Shown here piece after piece: positions 17,986 through 25,566 of a stretch of 64,000 bases of DNA (its first letter is position 1; each line of letters starts with the position of its first letter). The stretch is taken from the NCBI RefSeq assembly GCF_009649815.1, contig NZ_WJIC01000035.1, positions 1 to 64,000 on the forward strand, read 5' to 3'. The DNA comes from Nocardia sp. SYP-A9097. Lineage in GTDB: Bacteria > Actinomycetota > Actinomycetes > Mycobacteriales > Mycobacteriaceae. The notes below the pieces were generated by a model. It was not told where the DNA came from. It searched no databases and worked only from the letters and a program-made list of their open reading frames with translations. Both the position numbers and the translations under genes were made by a program.

Positions 17986-18069
17986 ACCAGGTTTCATCGC
18001 TTGCCTTGTTCGGCGACCTTGACCTAGGGCAGGAATGCCTTCGCCAGTTCCACCGCTGCGACTTGCGGT

Positions 18070-19500
18070 TCAGTGACAGGCTCGCAGCTTCGACTCCACG
18101 AATTCTGCATCGAATCGACTACTGGTTCCCCAAATCTCGTGGGCAGCATTGAGTTTGGTTACCAGGTTGGCTACCAGTGCTGATTCTTGATCGGCGGTGC
18201 GGGCACCTTCCATAAGCACTTTCGCGTATCGAACCGAGTCGACAATGACGGACTTGATCCGCTCATGGTTCAGATACGTTCGCAGATCAGCTTCCCACCG
18301 GCCGGTCGCAGCTTCAGGTTCGGCACTGATCCACTGGGAGAGGAAGGACGATCGTTCACCCTGCTGATAGCCCATCTTGTGCAGATGCGTCGCGACGTCG
18401 TACAACGGATCGCCGAACAGTGCCAGCTCCCAGTCCAGGAATACGACCTCGCAGCCGCTCTGGATGATCATGTTCTTCCGATGGATGTCCGCGTGAAGGA
18501 GACGGAAAGGCCGGGATTCGAGCGTGTGCCAGCCGGCTATCACTGTCGCGAGCGGATCCTCGGGCACTCCGAGGCTGCGATACAGCGGGCCGAATCGGTG
18601 CTCGTTCTCCCGGTAGACGCGCTGAGTGATGTCCGATAGGCGGCGGGCGAACTCAACCGGATCCTCGATCCGTGGGCTGGGCGTCTCCGGCAGTAACTCC
18701 GCCGGAATCGTGCGGAGGTCGGCGAAGAGCCGGGCGACATCCCGCGGTACACAGTCGGGGACCAGCTGCCCACGCGGCGCGATGTCATCGAGCAGTTCAC
18801 CGCTGATGAAGTCCTGAATCTGATACGCGGGATGCACTGACTCCCAACGCAATCGAGGTGCTGCGGGTACGAACGGCTCGATGGCTCGCAGCACCTGCAC
18901 TTCCGGCCAGATCCGCAGATCCATCATGTCAGCACCGGTTACGGGGATCCGGACGTTCACCGGGCCGGTGGCAGTTTCGATTCGCACGTTGTGGTTGTAA
19001 TAGCCTGCGGCGGAATCGGTTCGGGTGAGGGCCTCGCGGTAGTAGGAATCGAGGTCGAGGCCGAGTATCCGCGCGCTCAGCCGTTGGGCGGCAAGGTCCA
19101 GATCGCTGTCCGGGACAGGGGGTTGGATGCGGCGGTGTGCCCGGACCGCCGCCAGTGAGACCGCCGGATCGGACCAGCCGAGTAAGGCCAGCACCGCTCG
19201 CGCGACGAGCACGAGGGCGGGGTAGACGTTGGCGGCCTCCAATTCCTCGACCGCCCAACGGGTTCCGGTGACGGCTTCGGTTCGTCGGCCGCGTCGTGCG
19301 TGTGCCCCGGCTCGGAACAGTTCGGCTCGGGCTCGGCCGGACCGATAGCCCGCGCGCTCGAGTGTTTCGCAGGCATCGGCGAAAGCGCGCTCGGCTGCGT
19401 CGAGGTCACCGAGTGTCAACTGGGCGATGATTCCTCGCCCACCGCGGTGTGACTTTCCACCTCGACGATCGAGCCTGCGAGGACGCCTTCGCCCGAGCAT
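18070..19500 (-). CDS. TPR-phosphotransferase protein, probably missing its true 5' end
   Basis: The C-terminal 320 residues are an APH-type phosphotransferase: YYNHNVRIETATG and VRIPVTGADMMDLRIWPE in the N-lobe, then the catalytic loop LLHADIHRKNM and the metal-binding FLDWELALFGDPLYDVATH. Such enzymes phosphorylate small molecules; the substrate is unknown. Ahead of it, residues about 25-150 form TPR-like helices (LTLGDLDAAERAFADACETL). No start codon lies at the expected beginning of the kinase part, so the two parts are fused. The first 20 or so codons are Arg-rich and overlap the start of the divergent helicase fragment. I think the real N-terminus was lost at a junction near 19430-19450. 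Part of a second copy survives at 13801-13899. Confidence 0.65.
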   Translation of the reverse strand: MLGRRRPRRLDRRGGKSHRGGRGIIAQLTLGDLDAAERAFADACETLERAGYRSGRARAELFRAGAHARRGRRTEAVTGTRWAVEELEAANVYPALVLVARAVLALLGWSDPAVSLAAVRAHRRIQPPVPDSDLDLAAQRLSARILGLDLDSYYREALTRTDSAAGYYNHNVRIETATGPVNVRIPVTGADMMDLRIWPEVQVLRAIEPFVPAAPRLRWESVHPAYQIQDFISGELLDDIAPRGQLVPDCVPRDVARLFADLRTIPAELLPETPSPRIEDPVEFARRLSDITQRVYRENEHRFGPLYRSLGVPEDPLATVIAGWHTLESRPFRLLHADIHRKNMIIQSGCEVVFLDWELALFGDPLYDVATHLHKMGYQQGERSSFLSQWISAEPEAATGRWEADLRTYLNHERIKSVIVDSVRYAKVLMEGARTADQESALVANLVTKLNAAHEIWGTSSRFDAEFVESKLRACH

Positions 19501-20534
19501 GGGTCAAAGCCCGCGATGTACTCGGCCGCATCGACGGGACGGATTATCAGTACTGGAAGGACGAACTGCACCGCGTAATCAAGGGGCGCGGTATCACGAC
19601 GTTCAAGGACGAGAACGGTCGCCGCGGCTATCGCGGTATCAAACGTACTGGGCGCGAAGGTGTTCCGCTCTTCAACGCCCAGCGCGAAGCGGTATGGAAC
19701 CTCCTGTTCGAGCCCTACCAGGCACGGCTCGAACACCGTGGCGTCGATGACTTCAACGATCTCATCCGCAAAGCGGTCGAAGAACTGCGGGCCAGCCCAC
19801 TCGACGACTTCGAGGACTACGCGATGGTCGTCGTCGACGAAGTGCAGGACTGCACTCTGCTGGAACTCCAACTGGTGCACCAGATAGCGGGCGGTGGACC
19901 GAACGCCCAACTGCTATTGGTCGGCGATGGCCAGCAGCAGGTCTACGCCGGCGGCTGGACACTCTCCGATGCCGGCATCCCTATCGTCGGCCGCGGTCGA
20001 GTCCTGCGAACCAACTATCGCAACCGGGAGACGGTGCTGAACTATGCCCAGCGCATCGAAGCCGCCAATACCGTCGACGACCTCGACGGCGGACCCGGCT
20101 TCGTACTGCGCGACAGCGAAGCTGTGCTGAGCGGCGGCCGTGCCATAGAGAAATCCGTGCACCGTAATGCAATTGAGGCGGAGTTGATCGCCGCGATCAC
20201 TGAATCAGGCTTCTCATACTCCGAGATCGCGGTGATCACCCACACCCCGAAGGAGGCTTTCAGCTATCGGAAGGCACTGGAGCGAGCAGGTTTTCCGGTC
20301 TTGCCGCTCGTGGACTACGACGGCACGCAGCCCGACGTGATCAAAGTCGGATCCGTGCGGCGCGGTAAGGGTATGGACTTCGGTGCGGTCTTCCACATCA
20401 CGGAATCGACGGATATACCGCTGAGCGAACTGACCGGCGGAGAGCGGGATCGGGCGGAGATCCTGGCCCGCCAAACACTGGTCGCGCTGACCAGGGCCCG
20501 GGACTACATCTGGGTCGCCTACTTTCACGACTAA
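19449..20534 (+). pseudogene. UvrD-like helicase, N-terminal half missing
   Basis: This 361-aa reading frame corresponds to the C-terminal half of the full-length helicase at 28993-30978, from about that protein's residue 310. VTFHLDD here matches VRFNLDD there, and homology continues to the end. It keeps Walker B (VVVDEVQDCTLLELQLVHQI), motif III (LLLVGDGQQQVYAGG) and the RARDY motif, but has no Walker A and no N-terminal domain, so it cannot be an active ATPase by itself. It begins exactly where the divergent phosphotransferase frame also loses its start. Frame and codon use are still good, so the truncation looks recent. Confidence 0.75.
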
Positions 20535-20821
20535 ACGGCTGTGCCGCGGTTGGTCGACGGTGCCGGATTGTGTGCCTCGCTGGTGACCAGATCGGCGGTA
20601 CTGACGCAGGCGGCGAGGATCTGGTCGGAGGTTTGCAGTGCCAGCCCGGCGGCTTCGTCGTAGGACTTGGCCCAGTCCTGGCCGATGCTGTCGCTTCCTG
20701 CTATGCCGGTATTGGCGTTCAGGACCCCGAGTAGCCCGATATGAACATCGGCCGCATCGTCGGCGATCGATGCGAAAACCTCAGCGGCGCTGTGGTATTC
20801 CTCGCTCCGGACCGCGATCAC
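20531..20821 (-). pseudogene. Polymorphic toxin leader domain, toxin part lost
   Basis: This 96-aa frame starts at GTG 20821. It resembles the N-terminal leader of actinobacterial polymorphic toxins: AAEVFASIADDAADVH, then AGSDSIGQDWAKSYDEAAG. In intact genes this helical leader is followed by hundreds of residues ending in a toxin. Here it stops at the join with the helicase fragment, and its last codons overlap that gene's stop on the other strand. It lies 12 bases after a WXG100 gene in the same direction, the usual place for such a toxin. Confidence 0.65.
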
Positions 20822-20833
20822 CGGTTCGGTCGC

Positions 20834-21121
20834 TCACAGCCACATCTCCGAATTGGTCCGGCCGACAACGCCGTACGCGTCTGGCGCGGTGGTCAGCCTC
20901 GCCCGCAGCTGGGCGAGCGCGGCCCGCATCTCCGCGATCGCTCGCATCCGCGCCTCGTGCGCTTCGCGATGCGCGATGGCGGCAGCACCCGTCCACGACA
21001 CTTGCAGTTCGTCGATCTGCTTCTCGGCGGCCGTGACCGCGTCCTCGATAGTCGACTCCAATGTCGTGGTCGCATCGACCAACCGCCCCAAGCCGACCAA
21101 ATCCACCCGATACCCGGCCAT
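20834..21121 (-). CDS. WXG100 family protein, second of the pair
   Basis: This 95-aa helical-hairpin protein has the WxG turn in SWTGAAAIAHREAHEARMR, at the centre of the chain as in EsxA/EsxB-type proteins. Such proteins pair with another WXG100 protein and are exported by type VII secretion, or help a linked toxin to be exported. The ATG at 21121 abuts the TAG of the preceding WXG100 gene, so they are coupled. No secretion ATPase is present in the window. Confidence 0.8.
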   Translation of the reverse strand: MAGYRVDLVGLGRLVDATTTLESTIEDAVTAAEKQIDELQVSWTGAAAIAHREAHEARMRAIAEMRAALAQLRARLTTAPDAYGVVGRTNSEMWL

Positions 21122-21439
21122 CTACACCACGTCCGGTAGATCGAGACTCGATCCCGCGCGCTCGGTCGCCGATACCCGCGACCGATCCACCGCGGTGACT
21201 TCGGCGGCGGTGCGACGCAGCAGACCGGCATCGGTGTGGAAGGAGCCGATAATCTGCCGCGCCCCGTCCTCCCGCTCCGCCCACGGATTCTCATGCGACC
21301 CCGCTGCGGTGCCAGTCCACTCGACTCCGACGAACGCCCGAACCGCCCGCATATGCGCATCAATCTGGTCGGTGAGCTCATCCGCGATTTGGTCCAGCCC
21401 ACCCGCAGTGGCCTGCACCTCGACCGGATTGATTCCCAT
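21122..21439 (-). CDS. WXG100 family protein, first of the pair
   Basis: This 105-aa protein begins MGINPVEVQATAGGLDQIAD and has the turn VEWTGTAAGS near residue 40. Both are typical of WXG100 proteins placed ahead of polymorphic toxins. It is the first gene of a three-gene minus-strand unit: WXG100, WXG100, toxin leader. The promoter must lie in the 21440-21600 region; no clear -35/-10 pair was recognised. Confidence 0.8.
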   Translation of the reverse strand: MGINPVEVQATAGGLDQIADELTDQIDAHMRAVRAFVGVEWTGTAAGSHENPWAEREDGARQIIGSFHTDAGLLRRTAAEVTAVDRSRVSATERAGSSLDLPDVV

Positions 21440-21856
21440 CCCCGCACTTACGCGCCGAACGATATCGGCAACTATTTAGTAATTGCCAATGGGATGGTGG
21501 GTCCCGCTTCAAAAGAGCCTGTTTAGAGCATGAGGCGCGGCGCCTGATCCTGGCGTCGCTGTCTGTCGAATCCGGCTGTGGTGATTCATCAGCAATCTGC
21601 CGCTTCGGTGACGATGGGCCTATAAGGCGGTGTCGTCTAAAGCCCCCCGCGACCGGTACGCCCGATTCTTCATGATCAGGTCGAAATCTAGCGTTTTCGA
21701 TTTCTGCCGGCCCGCTGGCGGAAATCGTTGCCGCGCACCCGATGTCGGCGGAGACATGCGCCGCCATAGACACGCCCACAAGTCCGGGCGGAACATGAGA
21801 AGCTCGGTCCCTCGGCCCTTGTCGCGGTTCGGCCGAGTACGGAAATGGGGAGTTCG
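21440..21856. other. 417-base intergenic region, divergent
   Basis: The region separates the minus-strand WXG100 unit from the plus-strand EcsC-like gene and should hold both promoters. I see AT-rich sequence close to the WXG100 start (AACTATTTAGTAATTGCC near 21470) and a GGCGCGGCGCC palindrome-like spot near 21540. No supported gene, repeat array or insertion sequence was found. Confidence 0.5.
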
Positions 21857-22585
21857 GTGGTTGTCGAGTCTGACCCTGCGTCGACAGGGAACGAGGATCA
21901 GTCCAATTCTGATGGCGTCGGGTTGATGAAGCTCTTCGATAAGTCGCTGATCTCGGCGGACAAGTTGGTCAGTAGCAGAGTCAAGAGGATTCGGGAGCGT
22001 CACCCCGAGGCCACGGATGCCCAGTTGGTCAAGAAATTGGAGACAACCTTCCTCTCCACCGTGGTCGCTTCGGGAGCTGCGACGGGCGGCGCTGCCGCAG
22101 TCCCCGGTGTCGGTACCGTCGCCGCCGTCGCGACCATGGGCGCCGACACCTCCTGGTTTCTGACGGCTTCGATAGCGCACGTGCTGTCGGTGCTGCGCGT
22201 ACACGGAATCCACCTCACCGACCTCGAGCATCAGAAGGCCGTCGTCCTGACTGTCCTGGTAGGTGGCGGGGGATCGAACTTTATGGGCAAAGCCGCAGGA
22301 CGTACGGGCGCCCACCTGGGAAAGCTGCTCACCAACTCGATCCCCGCCGCCACCCTCAAGTCCGTCAACAAAGTGCTGGGCGTCAACTTCGTCACCAAAT
22401 TCGGGGCCAAACAAGGGGTTCTGGTGCTCGGGAAAGCGGCGCCGTTCGGAATCGGGATGGCGATCGGGGCCGGCGGCAACCTGGTGATGGCCAAAGGCGT
22501 CATCAAAGCCACCCGAATCGGTGTGGAGACAGCGCTGACCGACTTACGTCCTTTTGACGAGCGCATTATCCACATCCCGGACTGA
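21857..22585 (+). CDS. EcsC-like membrane-associated protein
   Basis: The protein is about 242 aa. GTG 21857 follows GGGGAG at a good distance. An ATG at 21845 is the alternative start. The pattern ERHPEATDAQLVKKLETTFL, then a Gly/Ala-rich segment (GAAAVPGVGTVAAVATMGAD, about 70-90) and a second one near the C-terminus (FGIGMAIGAGGNLVMAKGVI), resembles actinobacterial EcsC-family proteins. Their biochemical role is not established. It is a single gene, 94 bases before the GmrSD gene. Confidence 0.6.
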   Translation: MVVESDPASTGNEDQSNSDGVGLMKLFDKSLISADKLVSSRVKRIRERHPEATDAQLVKKLETTFLSTVVASGAATGGAAAVPGVGTVAAVATMGADTSWFLTASIAHVLSVLRVHGIHLTDLEHQKAVVLTVLVGGGGSNFMGKAAGRTGAHLGKLLTNSIPAATLKSVNKVLGVNFVTKFGAKQGVLVLGKAAPFGIGMAIGAGGNLVMAKGVIKATRIGVETALTDLRPFDERIIHIPD

Positions 22586-22679
22586 ACTATCCAAGCAGAG
22601 AGTGATCTGCTGAATCCTGTTGTCCACCAAGGGTCCGGTACTGTCTGAGGTCGATGAGTGGCGTGAGAATGAGGGTGGG

Positions 22680-25517
22680 ATGAAGGCGTCGGAGACCACG
22701 CTGGCGGCATTGGTCCAAGGGGAGAAGCAATTTCAGATCCCGTTGTATCAGCGGACTTACTCGTGGACTGACAAGCAGTTGGCGCAACTCTGGAGCGATA
22801 TTTGTGAGCAGGCGGACTTGCTCGCGGATGGAGATCAGGGGACGACGCATTTCTGTGGGTCGGTCGTGCTGGCTCCGTCGCCGCTGAATGATGCGAGCTT
22901 CGCGCGGTGGCTGGTGGTGGATGGCCAGCAGCGGCTGACGACGCTGAGTCTGGCGCTGGCGGCGATTCGGGATCATCTGGCCGCGACTGATCCACGGCAG
23001 CGTGAGCGGATCGACGAGCAGTATTTGATCAATAAGTTTCAGGACGGGGACAGCTTCTTCCGGCTGCTGCCGACGCAGGCCGACCGGGTCGCCTACGGCG
23101 AGCATGTTCGAAACACTCATGCCGGGAGCGGCAGCGACCGGGTCGGATCAGCGTATCGATTCTTTCGGCAGGCGCTGGTCGCGTTGGACGATCCGGCGGA
23201 TCCGCGCGATGTGTCGCATATCGAGAAGGCGATCACTACGCGGCTGACCCTGGTTCAGGTAGTGGCCGAGCGGGATGACAACGTTCATCGAATCTTCGAG
23301 TCGCTCAACAACACCGGGTTGAAGCTGTCGCAGGCCGACCTGGTGCGCAATTACCTGTTCATGCGCCTGCCCAAGCGTGGCGAGCAGGTGTATCAGACCT
23401 ACTGGTTGCCGTTGCAGCGCAGTCTGACCAATGAGCAGCTGGAACAGTTGATGTGGTTGCAGCTGGTGCTCGACGGCGGGGTGCGAGTTCGACGGCAGGA
23501 CATGTACTCCGCCCAGCAGCGCCGATTCATGCGCGACGGCGAAAGCGAAGCGGACATCGAGGCGTATGTTCGCGAATTGCACCGCCGGGCACAGCATTTC
23601 CATCGGATTATCGATCCGGACCATGAGCCGAACCTCGAGGTGCGTCGTTACCTGCGCCGCATCGACCAGTGGCAGGCCGCCACCACGCACCCGACGCTGA
23701 TGATGCTCCTGGACAAGCGGGAGACCGGCGCAGTCACCACGGCCGACTTGGTTCGGGGCTTGTCCTATATCGAGTCCTTCCTGATCCGCCGCATGATTTG
23801 CCAGCGGCCGACGCAAAATCTCAACCGGATCTTCCAGGAGTTGCCTGGCCAACTTCCGGACGGGATGTCCGTGATCGACGGTTTGCAACATGTGTTGTCC
23901 GCGCCGCGTCGGTACTGGGCCACCGATGCCGAACTGCGGGACGCCATTGCAACGAAACCTTTTTATTGGCAAGGAAAATGGGAGCAGCGGCGCCTGGTGC
24001 TGCAACGGCTCGAGGAAAGCTACGAACACCCCGAACCGGTGGATTTCGTCAATGCCAAGCTGACCATCGAACACGTGCTGCCCCAGCAACCCGGCCCGGA
24101 ATGGCTGACGGCGCTGGCAGTCGGCATCGCCGACGGCGAAACACCGCAGGACGTGCATGAGCGGCTCGTGCACACCTTGGGCAATCTCACGCTGACGGCC
24201 GAGAATTCGAAGCTGTCGAATCACCCCTTCGAGCGGAAGCAGGATCTGCTCGCAGGAAGTCATCTGGAGATGAACCGGCGTATCGCCGCCACGAGCACCT
24301 GGGGCGTAGCCGAAATCGCCGCCCGCGCGGATGAACTGGCCGACCAGGCGATCAAGCTGTGGCCAGCTCCGATTACGGGCGTGGATCGCGTCGAGAAGAC
24401 GCGCGACTGGAGTCTGCTCCGGCAGGCGCTGGCGGTGTTGCCGCCCGGAACCTGGACCTCCTATGGCGATTTGGCCGCGCTGGTCGGGTCGAGCGCTATT
24501 GCGGTCGGCCAGCAGATGACTCGTCCGTTCACGAATGCGCACCGTGTGCTCGACCACGCCGGTCGGGTCGCCGAAGGGTTCAACTGGGGGGATGGGCCGG
24601 ATCGCGGCGATGTCCTGGAAGTGCTTCGCTCGGAAGGCGTTACGGTGAACGACCGCGGAATTGCCGCGGCCGGTCAACGCCTGTCCGTCCGCGATCTGGC
24701 CGATCTGCTCGGCATGACCGACGTCGATGGGACCGAAGGTTCGAAAGCCGCCACGACGAGCGAGGCCGACCGTCGGGATCGTTTCTTCGCTCAGCTCGCG
24801 GCCCAGAACCCGCCGCCGGTGGCGGAGGCGGTCGCGGGCGTATTGGCCTTCTGGGAAGCCAATGGCGGCTACCTCGAATACGGTACGGGCACCAGGTCCA
24901 CCAGTTGCATCCTCATGCTCGACCGTGACTCCGACGACCCCATCTGGCCCGGCGCTTTCTATCCCGGAAATGGCGGACCGGGGAAACTGGAGATCGTCTT
25001 TCAGCACCTTGCCGTGCGAGACCCGTTCACCGACACCGAATTACGGAATCAGTTCCGCCTGCGCCTTAACGAGCTGTCCGGTGTGGACATTCCGGAGGGT
25101 AAACTCGCTCTGCGCCCGAGTTTCTCGCTCAAAGCGCTCAAAGATCCCATCGACCACAAGCGCCTTTGCGATGCGCTGCTCTGGTTCCGTGACCGTGCGC
25201 TCGGGCGCTTGTCCGACCAGGCTGGGATGGCAGGAGGCGAAGTTGGTGTCTGGAGCGGGAGTTCCGAGCTCGTATCCCAGGCTGTACGAGGGCTGTTGAC
25301 AGCCTTGTCGCAACGGGGAGTCTCGCAACCCGAGATCGGTGTCGAACTGGGCGTGCACAACTGGCCGGTCGAAGCAGTCTGGCCTGATCACAAAGTGGTG
25401 CTGGTCGAAGGTGAGGACGTCGACCGAGACGAGGGATTGCAGGCTGACGGGTATCAGGTGTTCGGAGTCTCGGGCGCAGCGCTGGACCGGTTGGCGGCGA
25501 TATTGATCGGGGATTGA
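22680..25517 (+). CDS. GmrSD-type endonuclease (DUF262/DUF1524) with alkyltransferase-like domain
   Basis: The 945-aa protein starts at ATG 22680, behind GAGGGTGGG. The N-terminal DUF262 domain has IPLYQRTYSWTD (about residues 19-30) and the ParB-like VVDGQQRLTTL (about 79). The HNH-type DUF1524 nuclease has IEHVLPQQPGPEW (about 462) and TLGNLTLT. This arrangement is that of GmrSD enzymes, which use nucleotide hydrolysis to cut DNA with modified cytosines, such as glucosylated phage DNA. A domain like the DNA-binding part of MGMT/alkyltransferase-like proteins follows at about 575-660 (PPGTWTSYGDLAALVG, then NAHRVLDHAGRVAEGF), without the PCHR cysteine motif. The last 250 residues are not recognised. 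Modified-base recognition by the extra domain is inferred. Confidence 0.87.
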   Translation: MKASETTLAALVQGEKQFQIPLYQRTYSWTDKQLAQLWSDICEQADLLADGDQGTTHFCGSVVLAPSPLNDASFARWLVVDGQQRLTTLSLALAAIRDHLAATDPRQRERIDEQYLINKFQDGDSFFRLLPTQADRVAYGEHVRNTHAGSGSDRVGSAYRFFRQALVALDDPADPRDVSHIEKAITTRLTLVQVVAERDDNVHRIFESLNNTGLKLSQADLVRNYLFMRLPKRGEQVYQTYWLPLQRSLTNEQLEQLMWLQLVLDGGVRVRRQDMYSAQQRRFMRDGESEADIEAYVRELHRRAQHFHRIIDPDHEPNLEVRRYLRRIDQWQAATTHPTLMMLLDKRETGAVTTADLVRGLSYIESFLIRRMICQRPTQNLNRIFQELPGQLPDGMSVIDGLQHVLSAPRRYWATDAELRDAIATKPFYWQGKWEQRRLVLQRLEESYEHPEPVDFVNAKLTIEHVLPQQPGPEWLTALAVGIADGETPQDVHERLVHTLGNLTLTAENSKLSNHPFERKQDLLAGSHLEMNRRIAATSTWGVAEIAARADELADQAIKLWPAPITGVDRVEKTRDWSLLRQALAVLPPGTWTSYGDLAALVGSSAIAVGQQMTRPFTNAHRVLDHAGRVAEGFNWGDGPDRGDVLEVLRSEGVTVNDRGIAAAGQRLSVRDLADLLGMTDVDGTEGSKAATTSEADRRDRFFAQLAAQNPPPVAEAVAGVLAFWEANGGYLEYGTGTRSTSCILMLDRDSDDPIWPGAFYPGNGGPGKLEIVFQHLAVRDPFTDTELRNQFRLRLNELSGVDIPEGKLALRPSFSLKALKDPIDHKRLCDALLWFRDRALGRLSDQAGMAGGEVGVWSGSSELVSQAVRGLLTALSQRGVSQPEIGVELGVHNWPVEAVWPDHKVVLVEGEDVDRDEGLQADGYQVFGVSGAALDRLAAILIGD

Positions 25518-25566
25518 GCGGAGCTTCAGTCGAGTATCCATTGCGACCCGGCGCCCAGCGGTGCGA

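Noticed and set aside
21500..21660. Possible insertion-sequence end (GAGCCTGTTTAGA and GTGTCGTCTAAAG words)
   Set aside because: There are no matched inverted repeats, target duplication or transposase fragment.
23148..25007. 619-aa minus-strand frame opposite the GmrSD-type gene
   Set aside because: It is the mirror of a strong plus-strand gene with full domain motifs. The minus frame has none.
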